This document shows, piece by piece, positions 16,758 to 26,289 of a DNA stretch of 64,000 nucleotides. Source of the DNA: Zoogloea sp. GTDB lineage: Bacteria > Pseudomonadota > Gammaproteobacteria > Burkholderiales > Rhodocyclaceae. The notes below the pieces were generated by a model, which was given only the letters and a program-made list of their open reading frames with translations, ran no database searches and was not told the origin of the DNA. Each line of letters begins with the position of its first letter. Positions within the stretch are counted from its first letter, which is position 1. The stretch spans positions 62,001-126,000 of the forward strand of contig NZ_JAKLLN010000014.1 in the NCBI RefSeq assembly GCF_023150065.1, given 5' to 3'. Both the position numbers and the translations under genes were made by a program.

Positions 16758-17267
16758 GTGTCCACATCCCCCCTCATCCGCAGCGCCCGCCTTGCCGACC
16801 TGCCGGCAATCCTGCACATCCAGGCCCGCTGCTACAGCGCCATCGTCCCCGAATCCGCCGCGTCCATGGGCGCCAAGCTGGCGGCCGCCCCCGATACCTG
16901 CTTTGTGGCCTGCCGGGGCGAGCAGATCGTCGCCTACCTGCTGGCCCTGCCCTGGCGCTTCGACGCCCCGCCCTGCCTGGACGCCACCGAATGCCACCTC
17001 CCCGGGCAGCCCGACACCCTCTACCTGCACGACCTGGCGGTTGATCCCGCAGCCCGCGGCAGCGGCGCCGCCGATTCGCTGGTGCAGGCCTTCCTGTCGG
17101 CGCTGGCCCGCCTGCCGCTCCCCCGCGCCAGCCTGATCGCCATCCAGGGCTCCGCCCCCTGGTGGGCCCGCCATGGCTTCGCCCGGGTGCCCGTCGATGA
17201 GGCGCTGGCTGCACGGCTTGCGGGTTACGGCGAGGATGCGGCCTACATGGCCAGGCTCACAGGATGA
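16758..17267 (+). CDS. GNAT-family N-acetyltransferase
   Basis: A 169-residue protein starting at GTG 16758. The N-terminal IRSARLADLPAILHIQARCY and the acetyl-CoA loop LHDLAVDPAARGSGAADSLV are the standard GNAT motifs A and B. The end, WWARHGFARVP, matches the final strand region. The substrate cannot be told. It is the last plus-strand gene before the chromate operon, and its 3' end overlaps the chrA 3' end by 11 bases. Confidence 0.85.
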   Translation: MSTSPLIRSARLADLPAILHIQARCYSAIVPESAASMGAKLAAAPDTCFVACRGEQIVAYLLALPWRFDAPPCLDATECHLPGQPDTLYLHDLAVDPAARGSGAADSLVQAFLSALARLPLPRASLIAIQGSAPWWARHGFARVPVDEALAARLAGYGEDAAYMARLTG

Positions 17268-18621
17268 AGGTCTTCACCACAAAGCCGACGAGCGCGCAGC
17301 CGGCAATCACGTGGATGACGTTCGCCTTGAAACGGAACAGGGCCATCGCGGCCCCCAGGGCGATGAGCGCCGACACCCACTCGAACCCGCCCGCGAAACC
17401 CTTCGGCCACAGGACGTGATAACCGAAGAACAGCGCCAGGTTCAGGATGACGCCCACCACCGCCGCGGTGATGGCGGTGAGCGGCCCGGTGAACTTCAGA
17501 TCGTTGTGGGTCGTCTCGATGAAGGGCCCGCCCATCAGGATGAACACGAAGGAAGGCAGAAAGGTGAACCAGGTGACCAGCATCGCCGCCGTCGCCCCCG
17601 CCAGAAAGAGGCTGTCCGGGCCGAACACGGCCTTGACGTAGCCACCCACGAAGCCGACGAAGGTGACGACCATGATCAGCGGCCCCGGCGTCGTTTCGCC
17701 CAAAGCCAGGCCGTCGATCATCTGGGTCGGGGTCAGCCAGCCATAGTTGCCGACCGCTCCCTGGTAAACATAGGGCAGCACGGCGTACGCCCCGCCGAAA
17801 GTCAGCAGGGCCGCCTTGGTGAAGAACCAGCCCATCTGCGTCAGGGTATGGCCCCAGCCAAAAGCGGCCGTCAGCAGCCCCATCGGCACCAGCCACAGCA
17901 GGCTGCCGATGAGCGCGACCTTCACCAGCCTACCCCAGGCAAACCGGGCATGCTCTGGCGTCGGGGTGTCGTCATCAATCAGTGCCGGCCCGAAGGATTT
18001 GTCCGCCTTGCCATGCCCTCCCCCGGCCTTGAAACTCTCCGGTGCCATGCGCCCGCCGAAGTAGCCGATCACGGCGGCCGCGACAACGATGGCCGGAAAG
18101 GGAACATTGAGGGCAAAGATGGCGACGAATGACGCGCCGGCAATCGCCCACAACACATTGTTCTTCAGGGCCCGGGCGCCGATGCGGTGCGCCGCCTGCA
18201 CCACGATGGCCGTCACCGCCGGCTTGATGCCGAAGAACAGACCCGCCACCAGCGGCACATCACCAAACGCGATATAGACCCACGACAGGCCAATCAGGAT
18301 GAACAACGAAGGCAGCACGAACAGGCCGCCGGCAACGATGCCGCCCCAGGTCCGGTGCATCAGCCAGCCGATGTAGGTGGCCAGTTGCTGTGCCTCTGGC
18401 CCGGGCAGCACCATGCAATAGTTGAGCGCATGCAGGAAGCGGCGCTCCGAGATCCAGCGCCGGCGCTCCACCAGCTCCTCGTGCATGATGGCAATCTGCC
18501 CCGCCGGGCCGCCGAAGCTGATGAAACCGAGCTTGAGCCAGAACAGGAAGGCTTGCCATAAGCTGACTTCTGCCGCCCGGGTATCAGGTGCTTCAGATTT
18601 TGCCGTCAGGCTTGGATTCAT
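17257..18621 (-). CDS. chrA: Chromate transporter ChrA
   Basis: A 454-residue membrane protein of the long-chain, two-domain CHR family. The first half carries LGFISFGGPAGQIAIMHEE and the second half repeats the motif as LLTFGGAYAVLPYVYQ. GETTPGPLIMVVTFVGFVGG is also characteristic. About 10-12 membrane helices are expected. ChrA exports chromate from the cytoplasm. Its ATG overlaps the chrB stop (ATGA at 18618-18621), so the two genes are coupled. Confidence 0.93.
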   Translation of the reverse strand: MNPSLTAKSEAPDTRAAEVSLWQAFLFWLKLGFISFGGPAGQIAIMHEELVERRRWISERRFLHALNYCMVLPGPEAQQLATYIGWLMHRTWGGIVAGGLFVLPSLFILIGLSWVYIAFGDVPLVAGLFFGIKPAVTAIVVQAAHRIGARALKNNVLWAIAGASFVAIFALNVPFPAIVVAAAVIGYFGGRMAPESFKAGGGHGKADKSFGPALIDDDTPTPEHARFAWGRLVKVALIGSLLWLVPMGLLTAAFGWGHTLTQMGWFFTKAALLTFGGAYAVLPYVYQGAVGNYGWLTPTQMIDGLALGETTPGPLIMVVTFVGFVGGYVKAVFGPDSLFLAGATAAMLVTWFTFLPSFVFILMGGPFIETTHNDLKFTGPLTAITAAVVGVILNLALFFGYHVLWPKGFAGGFEWVSALIALGAAMALFRFKANVIHVIAGCALVGFVVKTFIL

Positions 18622-19562
18622 GATTTCGGGCCTTTCTCAAAAGAGGCCAGGAGTCCGTCGAAAATAATGCCGGCCAGGGCCAGGAGTTGGTCGTCGTCAG
18701 ACACGGTGTCGCGCAGGCCGGCCAGCGCGCACTCGATGCCCACCGCCTCCGGCGGCTGCACACCGCCCACGTCCAGGAAGTGCACCAGCGCCCCGAAGCG
18801 CTGCAGGGCGGGCGATTCCAGGCCGAAGCTGGCCAGCAGCACCTCAAAGCTGACGCGGCCCCCCACGTGGGTGAAGGTCGCGCCGTCAAAATCGAAACCC
18901 AGGGCGTCGGCCGGGCAATCGGCCGGCGTCGCCAGCCAGAGCAGCCTGGCCTGCGGATCGATGCAGCGGCGAATCAGCCAGGCGCAGGCCAGCCGGTCCA
19001 CCCAGGGGCGCTGGCGGGTTGCCCAGAGGCGCCCCTGGTAATCCCCGATGCCAAGGCGGGCGATCGCCTCATTAACCGGCCGCGGCTCATCGGGCGACAG
19101 GGCCCAGGCCGCCCGCTGTTCGAGGTCACGCAAGGCCTCGTCGGCCTGTTTCCCCGCTTCACCGGGGAAAAAATCGATGGCCGCCAGATTGCCGAAGGTC
19201 TTGCGCAACTTGCGGGCGTGCTTCAGGGCCTCGTCGGCCGTGTCGGGGCTGAGCGTGCTCCGGGCTGCCGCAATATCGCCCAGCAAGATTGCAAAGTCTG
19301 CGCTGCGATCGAAGAGCCCCGCAAAGTTGCCGTCACGGGGCTCCTCGACGCGCACGACCAGTGCCGTTCCGCCCGCGGCACGCACATCCGTCGCAACCTT
19401 GTCCAGGGTATTCCGGCAGGCTTCCCGCTCCGGCATCAGATAGACACCATCCCTCAGCACAGCGGCACCCGACGCCTTGAGGCTGCGCCACGCACGCATG
19501 CGGGCCGTGGCGTTCTCGGTGGGAAGGCTGGTAATGAGCGCAATCCATGTATTCATGAGCAC
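18618..19562 (-). CDS. chrB: Chromate resistance protein ChrB
   Basis: A 314-residue protein. The family opening MNTWIALITSLPTENATARM is present, with RMRAWRSLKASGAAVLRDGV following, and the C-terminal domain contains WATRQRPWVDRLACAWLIRR and the FTHVGG segment. ChrB senses chromate and controls or supports ChrA. The GTG at 19562 has AAGG at good spacing; the homology begins two codons later at ATG 19556. First gene of the chrBA operon. Confidence 0.9.
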   Translation of the reverse strand: MLMNTWIALITSLPTENATARMRAWRSLKASGAAVLRDGVYLMPEREACRNTLDKVATDVRAAGGTALVVRVEEPRDGNFAGLFDRSADFAILLGDIAAARSTLSPDTADEALKHARKLRKTFGNLAAIDFFPGEAGKQADEALRDLEQRAAWALSPDEPRPVNEAIARLGIGDYQGRLWATRQRPWVDRLACAWLIRRCIDPQARLLWLATPADCPADALGFDFDGATFTHVGGRVSFEVLLASFGLESPALQRFGALVHFLDVGGVQPPEAVGIECALAGLRDTVSDDDQLLALAGIIFDGLLASFEKGPKS

Positions 19563-19576
19563 ACTCTACCTTAATA

Positions 19577-19590
19577 GTAGATATTTCTAC
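19577..19590. promoter_or_regulatory. Candidate ChrB operator
   Basis: GTAGA-TATT-TCTAC is a small palindrome overlapping the probable -10 region of the chrBA operon, 15 bases upstream of the GTG start. Autoregulation by ChrB is known in other bacteria; this particular site is inferred. Confidence 0.3.
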
Positions 19591-19781
19591 ATGGCCGTTC
19601 TTCATCTACATCAGCGAGGCGGAGCGGGCTTTCAGGGGCCCTCCAAGCGCTATCGATGCCGCCAGAAAACCCGTTCCGCTCCCCCATCGGGTGATCCTGC
19701 CGGGCGCACCTCGCCCCACCCACCGGCACGGGCGGGCAGAATCCGGCACAATCCGCGCACTCGCCAGCCCCCCCTGACCCG

Positions 19782-22127
19782 ATGCGTGCGCTTGTCCACC
19801 TCCTGTTCCTGATCCTTCTTGCCGGCTGTACCACGGTTGTCACCCAGGTCCAGCTCGACCGCCAGCTCGGCCGCCCCGATCCGGCGCGCTTCGACCGGCC
19901 CGCAACAGCGCCCGCCGAGGCCCCCGACTACCAGACCCGCGTGCGTCCCATCCTCGAACGTCGTTGTGTGGCCTGTCATGCCTGCTACGACGCCCCCTGC
20001 CAGCTCAAGCTGACCCGTCACGACGGCATCACCCGTGGCGCCAACCCCGACAAGGTGTATGCCGACGCGCGCCTGCTCGCTGCCAATCCGACCCGCCTCG
20101 GCTTCGACGCCACCAGCAACGCGGCCTGGCGTGACAAGGGCTTCCACCCGGTACTCAACGAACGGGCTGCCACCCCTCAGGCCAACCGGGACGCCAGCGT
20201 GCTGTACCGCATCCTGGCCCTCAAGCAGCGCAACCCGGGGCCCGACAGCGGCCCCCAGCCCGCCGACCGCTTCAACTTCGCCCTCGACCGGCCGCAATCC
20301 TGCACCCGCATCGAGGGCATGGCCGATTTCGAGAAGGAGCATCCGGAATGGGGCATGCCCTTCGGCCTGCCCGCCCTGAGCCCGGCGGAACACGACACCC
20401 TGAGCCGCTGGATCGAAGCTGGCGCCCCCTTCAGCCCCCGGGCACCGCTGCCGGCCCGGGTGCAGGCGCGGGTGGAAGAATGGGAGGCACTGCTCAACGG
20501 CGACAGCCTGCGCGACCAGCTGGCAGCCCGCTACATCTACGAACACTGGTACATCGGCCAGCTCTACATCGACGAGCAGCCCGAGTACCGCTTCGAGCTG
20601 GTGCGCAGCCGCAGCGCCCCTGGCCAGCCCATCGACGTCGTCGCCACCCGCCGCCCTTATGACGACCCCGGCGTGGCCCGGGTGTATTACCGCCTGCGCC
20701 CCAGCGACGAGACCCTGGTGGCCAAGACCCACATGCCCCTGGCCCTCGACGAGGCCCGCCGCAGCCGCTTGAAGAAGTGGTTTTTCGACGCTCCCATCGC
20801 CGTGAACCGCCTGCCCGGCTACGACCCGAAAACCGCCTCCAACCCCTTCGTCACCTTCAGGGCGCTGCCGGTGGATGCCCGCTACCGCTTCATGCTCGAC
20901 GATGCCAGTTTTACCGTGATGGGCTTCATGAAGGGGCCGGTGTGCCGCGGCCAGGTGGCGCTCAACGTGATCAACGATCACTTCTGGGTGCTCTTCTACT
21001 CGCCGGAGAGCGAGGTGGCCCGCGACACCCAGGGCCTGCTCGACGCCACCCGCCCCAACCTGCGCATGCCCGCCGAGGACGACAGCAGCACCGGCATCCT
21101 GGCCTGGAACAAATACGCCCGGGCCGAGCGGCGCTACCTGGAAACCAAGAGCAGCTACATGGCCAGTTTTCCGCGCCTCAAGCCGCAGGTCACCGATCTG
21201 TGGAACGGCGACGGGCGCAACCCCAATGCCGGCCTTACGGTGTTCCGTCATTTCGACAGCGCCTCGGTGATCCGCGGCCTGGCCGGCGAGCAGCCCCAGA
21301 CGGTGCTGTTGATGGGCTACCCTCTGTTCGAACGCATGCACTACCTGCTGGTGGCCGGCTTCGACGTGTATGGCAACACCGGGCACCAGCTCGCCACCCG
21401 CCTGTACATGGATTTTCTGCGCATGGAAGGTGAGGAGAACTTCCTCACCATGCTGCCCCTCAAGCATCGCCAGCGGGTGCTCGACCACTGGTACCGGGGC
21501 CGGCCTGATCCGCGGATCCGCCAGTTTGCCGACGCCCGCAGCTACTTTCCCGGTGAAAGCGGCATGCGTTACCGCACCGCGGATACCCTGGGCGAGCTTT
21601 ACGGCAATGTGCACCGCCACCTGCGTCCGGTGCGCCCCGCCAGCCTCGACCTCGCCCCCAACGGGCTGAAGGCCGAGCAGGTGGCTCAGCTGCGCAGCCT
21701 CAACAGCATCACCGGCCGCAGCGCCTCAAGGATGCCCGAGCACAGCCTGCTGGTGGTGCATAACGGCAAGGGGCATGTCCGCGTCCTGTCCCTGCTGCGC
21801 AACAGCGCCCACAGCAACGTGGCCAGCCTGTTCGACGAAGCCGCCCGGCGCCTGCCCGATGAAGACAGCCTGATCGTCCTCGACGGCTTCGTCGGGGCCT
21901 ACCCGAACGCCATCTTCCACCTGGACGCCGACGAGCTGCCGCGCTTTGTGCGAACGGTGCGCAACCTGGCCGACGACGACGATGTGCAGCGCCTCTACCA
22001 GCGCTTCGCCATCCGTCGCACCGACGCGCGCTTCTGGCGCATCAGCGACGCCATCCACGACTACTGGCAGAACACCGATCCCCGCCAGGCGGCCATCCTC
22101 GACTACAGCCGCCTCGACAATCGCTGA
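19782..22127 (+). CDS. cti: Fatty acid cis/trans isomerase
   Basis: A 781-residue periplasmic haem protein. The signal MRALVHLLFLILLAG looks like a lipoprotein leader (LLAGC). The single cytochrome-type haem site CVACH appears early (residue about 60), in RVRPILERRCVACHACYDAPCQLKLTR, the hallmark region of Cti. Cti converts cis to trans unsaturated phospholipid acyl chains within the membrane when solvents or heat fluidise it. The length fits the family. It stands alone between chrBA (divergent) and a minus-strand gene. Confidence 0.92.
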   Translation: MRALVHLLFLILLAGCTTVVTQVQLDRQLGRPDPARFDRPATAPAEAPDYQTRVRPILERRCVACHACYDAPCQLKLTRHDGITRGANPDKVYADARLLAANPTRLGFDATSNAAWRDKGFHPVLNERAATPQANRDASVLYRILALKQRNPGPDSGPQPADRFNFALDRPQSCTRIEGMADFEKEHPEWGMPFGLPALSPAEHDTLSRWIEAGAPFSPRAPLPARVQARVEEWEALLNGDSLRDQLAARYIYEHWYIGQLYIDEQPEYRFELVRSRSAPGQPIDVVATRRPYDDPGVARVYYRLRPSDETLVAKTHMPLALDEARRSRLKKWFFDAPIAVNRLPGYDPKTASNPFVTFRALPVDARYRFMLDDASFTVMGFMKGPVCRGQVALNVINDHFWVLFYSPESEVARDTQGLLDATRPNLRMPAEDDSSTGILAWNKYARAERRYLETKSSYMASFPRLKPQVTDLWNGDGRNPNAGLTVFRHFDSASVIRGLAGEQPQTVLLMGYPLFERMHYLLVAGFDVYGNTGHQLATRLYMDFLRMEGEENFLTMLPLKHRQRVLDHWYRGRPDPRIRQFADARSYFPGESGMRYRTADTLGELYGNVHRHLRPVRPASLDLAPNGLKAEQVAQLRSLNSITGRSASRMPEHSLLVVHNGKGHVRVLSLLRNSAHSNVASLFDEAARRLPDEDSLIVLDGFVGAYPNAIFHLDADELPRFVRTVRNLADDDDVQRLYQRFAIRRTDARFWRISDAIHDYWQNTDPRQAAILDYSRLDNR

Positions 22128-22231
22128 ACAAGCACCAAGACAAAGGGCAGCCGAAGCTGCCCCTGCCGACACCACCGGATGGGGACGGCGTTCATCCCCG
22201 GGCCCCGGTCAGGCCCTTGTGCGGCGCCCCG

Positions 22232-22801
22232 TCAGGGCAGGCACAGCTTGCCGGTGACCGAGGCTGCCGTGCCGATGCTGCTGCCCAGCACGACAAGGTT
22301 GCCGGTGACATTGGCGTAAGCGCCCTTGCCGTCCGAGCCGGAGATCAGGATCTGCTCGGTCACGGCGCCAGTGCTCATGGAACCATCGGCAGCCAGCTTC
22401 ACCTGGGCCACGATCACATCATTGCTGTAGAGCGCCGTGCGCTGCTTGCCCGAACCGATGTAAACAACGCTGCGGGCGGTCTGGATGCTCTGCCGCGGCA
22501 GCGAGGTGGCTGCATCGACCACGGCTGCCGGCGTCGCCGTGGGCCCGGCCAGGCCCACCAGCGGCTCGGCCGTCACGCCCGCATAGCCTGTGGCTGCCGG
22601 AAAGCCGACCAGATTGAGGGCCACGCTGAAGCACTGGTTCTGGTAGGCCGGCACCTGGCTGCCCAGGGTGTTGATCTGGCAGGCCGCATCGGGCAGCAGG
22701 CGGACGGTGCCCAGCACCGGCACACAGGCCGCGCCGGCAAAACCGGACGCCAGGGTCAGGATGATGGGAGCAAGGACTCGGGAAACAGCACGGGCATTCA
22801 T
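22232..22801 (-). CDS. Secreted protein of unknown function
   Basis: A 189-residue protein. The ATG at 22801 is preferred because AGGAGA lies 9 bases upstream and the sequence then opens with a signal peptide ending near SGFAGA. The mature part starts with CVPVLGTVRLLPDAACQIN and ends in SVTGKLCLP, so four cysteines cluster at the two ends and in the NQCFSV segment. Its internal pattern (GAYANVTGNLVVLGSSIG) hints at a beta-rich fold such as an allene-oxide-cyclase-like barrel, but I do not recognise the family. Confidence 0.75.
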   Translation of the reverse strand: MNARAVSRVLAPIILTLASGFAGAACVPVLGTVRLLPDAACQINTLGSQVPAYQNQCFSVALNLVGFPAATGYAGVTAEPLVGLAGPTATPAAVVDAATSLPRQSIQTARSVVYIGSGKQRTALYSNDVIVAQVKLAADGSMSTGAVTEQILISGSDGKGAYANVTGNLVVLGSSIGTAASVTGKLCLP

Positions 22802-23251
22802 GGGGGGGACGTCTCCTGGAAAGGTCATCGGACAACACGGGCCCACCCGGAAGCGCGCAGCCGCCGCGGTGGGCAATCTGTCGTCATGATGACGGCACGC
22901 TACCTGGACACGGGTCGGCTCCCTGCCGCGAGCGTGACAAATTTAACGAAACCCACCTACCCGGAAGAACACCACCCCACCACAGCGCTCCGGCAGACGC
23001 GGCAAAAGCCGGGCTTATCCCGGCATTGAATCAGGCGATTTGTGCAGTGCAGCATTTCGCACTAAGCTAAAGTAGCTGCCTCACGCCCACGAAGCCAGGC
23101 CGGGTCCATCTCCCACAAGAACGCGCCATGAACCCCACCAGCCCCGCCGGCAGCCGCCCCCTGCACCCCTTGCGCTGAAGAACCGCCCGCAGGAACGCTA
23201 ATTGGCCCCGCCCTGCGGAGCCGTCGTCCATTCATCCAGCCCCCACTGCCC
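22802..23251. other. 450-base non-coding region between divergent genes
   Basis: No convincing ORF. It contains a perfect 13-base palindrome CGTCATGATGACG at 22882-22894 and a GCCCACC/GGTGGGC stem (22841-22874), both upstream of the secreted-protein gene. TTTGTGCAGTGC (about 23039) with TAAGCTAAAGT (about 23062) is a plausible promoter for the channel gene. Nothing else is identifiable. Confidence 0.5.
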
Positions 23252-24172
23252 ATGATCGTTCGCCCCCGCCCCACCATGCGTCAGCTCTTCTTCATCTGGA
23301 AGGGCTCCATCATTCCCCTGATCTTCCCCCAGGTGCTGTTCGTCACCGTGGTCGCCACCCTGGTCACGGTCGTCGCCACCTTCACCGGCCCGCGCTTTCC
23401 CGACTTCGCCAGCGGCCCCTTCACCTTCCTGGGCATTTCCCTGTCGCTGTTCCTCGGCTTTCGCAACAACGCCTGCTATGACCGCTGGTGGGAAGCCCGC
23501 AAGCACTACGGCAACCTGCTGGTGGTGATGCGCAGCCTGGCCCGCGACAGCCAGATCCTCGACTGTGATGCCGACGGCCGCCACCAGCGCCGCGAGCTGC
23601 TGCGCCTCGCCACCGCCTTCATCAAGGCCCTCACCGCCCGCCTGCGCGACCGCCCCGTCGCCGACGCCGTGGCAGGCGAACTGAGCGCCAGCGAACTCGC
23701 CGCACTGGCCACCGCCCGCAATCCGCCCGACCACCTGCTGCGCCGCATCACCGACCTGCTGCTCGACGCCCGCCGGCCCGGCCGCCTCGACTCGATCACC
23801 TACATGGGCCTGGCCGAGCACATCAACCAGCTCACCGCCATCCAGGGCGCCTGCGAGCGGATCCGCCACACCGCCCTGCCCTTCGCCTACACCCTGCTGC
23901 TGCACCGCACCGCCCACCTCTTCTGCGTGCTGCTGCCCTTCGGCGTGGTGCACTCCCTGGGCTACGCCACCCCCCTGCTCACCGCCCTGGTGGCCTACAC
24001 CTTCTTCGGCCTGGATGCCCTTGGCGACGAGCTGGAAGAACCCTTCGGCACGGCCCAGAACGACCTGCCCCTGGACGCGATGACCCGCAACATCGAGATC
24101 GACCTGGCTGAGGCGCGGGGGCTGAGCCCGCTGCCCGCGCCCCTGGAGCCGGTGGATTTCGTGCTGATGTAA
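23252..24172 (+). CDS. Bestrophin-family ion channel (UPF0187)
   Basis: A 306-residue membrane protein. The opening RPTMRQLFFIWKGSIIPLIF, the first-helix segment and GISLSLFLGFRNNACYDRWW (with EARKHYGNLL following) are diagnostic of the bacterial bestrophin/YneE family. Other recognisable parts are RIRHTALPFAYTLLLHRTA and FFGLDALGDELEEPFG. These form pentameric channels in the inner membrane; bacterial members conduct cations. Monocistronic. Confidence 0.9.
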   Translation: MIVRPRPTMRQLFFIWKGSIIPLIFPQVLFVTVVATLVTVVATFTGPRFPDFASGPFTFLGISLSLFLGFRNNACYDRWWEARKHYGNLLVVMRSLARDSQILDCDADGRHQRRELLRLATAFIKALTARLRDRPVADAVAGELSASELAALATARNPPDHLLRRITDLLLDARRPGRLDSITYMGLAEHINQLTAIQGACERIRHTALPFAYTLLLHRTAHLFCVLLPFGVVHSLGYATPLLTALVAYTFFGLDALGDELEEPFGTAQNDLPLDAMTRNIEIDLAEARGLSPLPAPLEPVDFVLM

Positions 24173-24386
24173 GGCCACGCGGCGCGACGGATCTCTCCCC
24201 GGGGAAACCCGTCAGACCGGTTTCAACTGCCCGGCAAATCGCTGTATAGTCGACTACATATCGACATACCCGGCAGGCATCCACCTGCACCAAGGAGCGT
24301 CAGCCGATGCCCTCCGTCCACCCGTCACCTGCCCCGGGAATTGCCCCCCACCCGGCGCTCCTGAAACACGCTGCGTGAGGCCCATC

Positions 24387-25691
24387 ATGCATCTGCCCGA
24401 CAGATCCCCCCTGTTCGTCACGGACAGCGGCACGACCACCCCAGACTGGATCAACAGCGCCTTCGGACAACCGGCTGCGCTGCCCGAAGGCCGGCCGACG
24501 CCTCGACGGGCAAGACTGATGGAGCTCGACGGCCACTTTCACTGTTCGCTGATCGGCACCTGCCTGGGCACCGGCGAACTGCGCAAACTGGTACCCCGCT
24601 TCACCGACGTCGACCGCAAGGCCAGCGATCTCGAGATCCACCACATGGCCGTCCGCCTCTCCAGCGAATCCCAGGCCGGATCGAAAGCGCTCCAGAAGCT
24701 GCTGGACACCCGCTACGCTCCGGAGATCAAACGCTTCAACCGCTACAAGTCGGCTGACGAGCTCAAGGCAGCCTGGTCGGAATGTCTCAAGGCCGGTGAC
24801 GTGCCGGGTGCCTACTGGGCCCTGATGACCCACCCCGCCGCAACCGAATATCTGCGCCAGCTCGCCTTTGGCGAGGTGCACATGCTCTCCCACCTGGTGG
24901 GCGCCGCCAATCGCGCCGACATCCACCGCCTGCAGGCCCTGGAAGAAGAAAACACCCGGCTGCAAGACAAGATCGAGCGGCAGCAGGGCCGGCTCCAGGC
25001 GCTGGCCATGGAGCGGGAGGCCCTGCAGCGTCAGGCCAGGGCACGAACGGAAATCCCGCTGGACAAGCGCAGCCTGGCCCTGGAAGAACAGATCCGCGCC
25101 CTCGACAGCGCCCTCCATGCCAGGGACCAGAGCATCGCCCACCATCACGCCCAGACCCACCGCCTGGAGAGCGCACTGGGCGATGCCGAGGCCCGGATCC
25201 ACTCACTGACGGTCTCCCTTCAGGAATGGAAGACGCGAGCCGACGACATGCGGGTCGAGTTGAATGCCCTCGACAGGCACCTGTCCTCTCCCCTGGAGCA
25301 CCCCGGCACCACGCCGGCCCCCAAAGTCAGGCTGGAAGGCAAGCGGATTGTCTATGTGGGCGGGCGTCCCCATTCCACCCAGACCATCGCCAGCTATGTC
25401 AAATCGTCGGGTGGAGAGCTGATCATCCACGATGGCGGCGTGGAGGACAGGCGCAGCCTGCTGCCCAGCGCCATGGCGGGGGCCGACCTGGTCGTCTTTC
25501 CTGTGGACTGCGTAGCCCACAACGCCGTCACGCTGCTCAAGCGCGCCTGCGAACGCCATGGGGTTCCGTATCGGGCCCTCCGCACTGCCAGCTTTGCCAG
25601 CTTCATGGCCGCCGTGAGCCTGTTCGACGCGGGTGGCGCCTGCCCGAACGGCGGCACGGCCGCCCCGCACTTCTGCCTCAGACACGGCTAG
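24387..25691 (+). CDS. DUF2325 protein with a long coiled coil
   Basis: A 434-residue cytoplasmic protein; ATG 24387 is preferred over GTG 24375 because GAGG lies 8 bases upstream. Residues about 35-60 (LDGHFHCSLIGTCLGTGELR) are the conserved N-terminal segment of this family. Residues about 170-300 are a strong coiled coil. Residues about 315-420 are the DUF2325 domain (KRIVYVGGRPHSTQTIASYV, FPVDCVAHNAVTLLKRACER). The domain binds nucleotide or small ligand in some relatives; the function here is unknown. A TAGTCGACTA palindrome near 24247 overlaps a likely promoter. No partner genes adjoin. Confidence 0.82.
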   Translation: MHLPDRSPLFVTDSGTTTPDWINSAFGQPAALPEGRPTPRRARLMELDGHFHCSLIGTCLGTGELRKLVPRFTDVDRKASDLEIHHMAVRLSSESQAGSKALQKLLDTRYAPEIKRFNRYKSADELKAAWSECLKAGDVPGAYWALMTHPAATEYLRQLAFGEVHMLSHLVGAANRADIHRLQALEEENTRLQDKIERQQGRLQALAMEREALQRQARARTEIPLDKRSLALEEQIRALDSALHARDQSIAHHHAQTHRLESALGDAEARIHSLTVSLQEWKTRADDMRVELNALDRHLSSPLEHPGTTPAPKVRLEGKRIVYVGGRPHSTQTIASYVKSSGGELIIHDGGVEDRRSLLPSAMAGADLVVFPVDCVAHNAVTLLKRACERHGVPYRALRTASFASFMAAVSLFDAGGACPNGGTAAPHFCLRHG

Positions 25692-25755
25692 TGCCGCGGA
25701 GCACCGGGCGCGATGGCAGGAGCAAGCCACCCCACCCTTCTCCCCAAACCTTTGA

Positions 25756-25930
25756 TCAACGCGCCGGGGCGTGCAGGCCAATGCGGTTGCCCTCGCTGTC
25801 GGCAAGCATGGCGATGCTTCCGATCTCGGGCGACAGCCGGGTCGGCGGCATCAGCACCTTGCCGCCGGCAGCTTGGGCCCGGGCCAGGGGGATAGACAGA
25901 TCGTCACCGCCGTCGAGGTAGATGACCACG
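25756..25930 (-). pseudogene. VOC (glyoxalase-like) protein remnant, 5' part missing
   Basis: On the minus strand the frame reads VVIYLDGGDDLSIPLARAQA, then GGKVLMPPTRLSPEIGSIAM, then LADSEGNRIGLHAPAR and stop. This is the C-terminal half of a vicinal-oxygen-chelate family protein (metal-ligand end E of the usual GDPEGN-type motif visible as DSEGN). No start codon or N-terminal half is present. The frame meets the plus-strand YafY remnant at about 25922-25930, where both genes have lost their 5' ends. Confidence 0.78.
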
Positions 25931-26272
25931 AATGGCGAGGCCGGGGTGGGCTACCTGCTGCGCCCGGGCTACCGCCTGACCCCGCTGATGTTCGACCCGG
26001 AAGAGCTGGTGGCCCTGTCCCTGGGCAGCCGCATGGTGCGCAGCTGGGCCGATGGTGCCCGCAGCGAGCGGATCATCCAGCTCCTGGGGCTGGTGTTCTG
26101 GGGCGAAACCTGGACCCTCGGGGCCTGGTGCGAGCTGCGGGGCGATTTCCGCAGCTTCCGCCTGGACCGTATCGCCGAGGCGACCCCACTGGCCGACACC
26201 TTCGACAGCACCGGCATGCTCGCCCGCTACCTCCAGGCCGTGAAGGACGAGAGCTGTGAGGATGCCGCCTGA
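25922..26272 (+). pseudogene. YafY/WYL-domain regulator remnant with 5' and internal deletions
   Basis: A 116-codon frame. EAGVGYLLRPGYRLTPLMFD and EELVALSLGSRMVRSWAD match the middle of YafY-type HTH-WYL regulators just after the helix-turn-helix. It then jumps directly to IIQLLGLVFWGETWTLGAWC and ELRGDFRSFRLDRI, the WYL domain end. The helix-turn-helix and roughly 90 residues between these blocks are absent. It could still make a short protein but not a normal regulator. VOC and YafY genes are commonly divergent neighbours, so this is one damaged locus. Confidence 0.75.
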
Positions 26273-26289
26273 GGCGCCATTCCGGCCCC

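Noticed and set aside
19650-21620. A 656-codon minus-strand open frame opposite cti
   Set aside because: Shadow frame; the cti reading has the haem motif and family sequence throughout.
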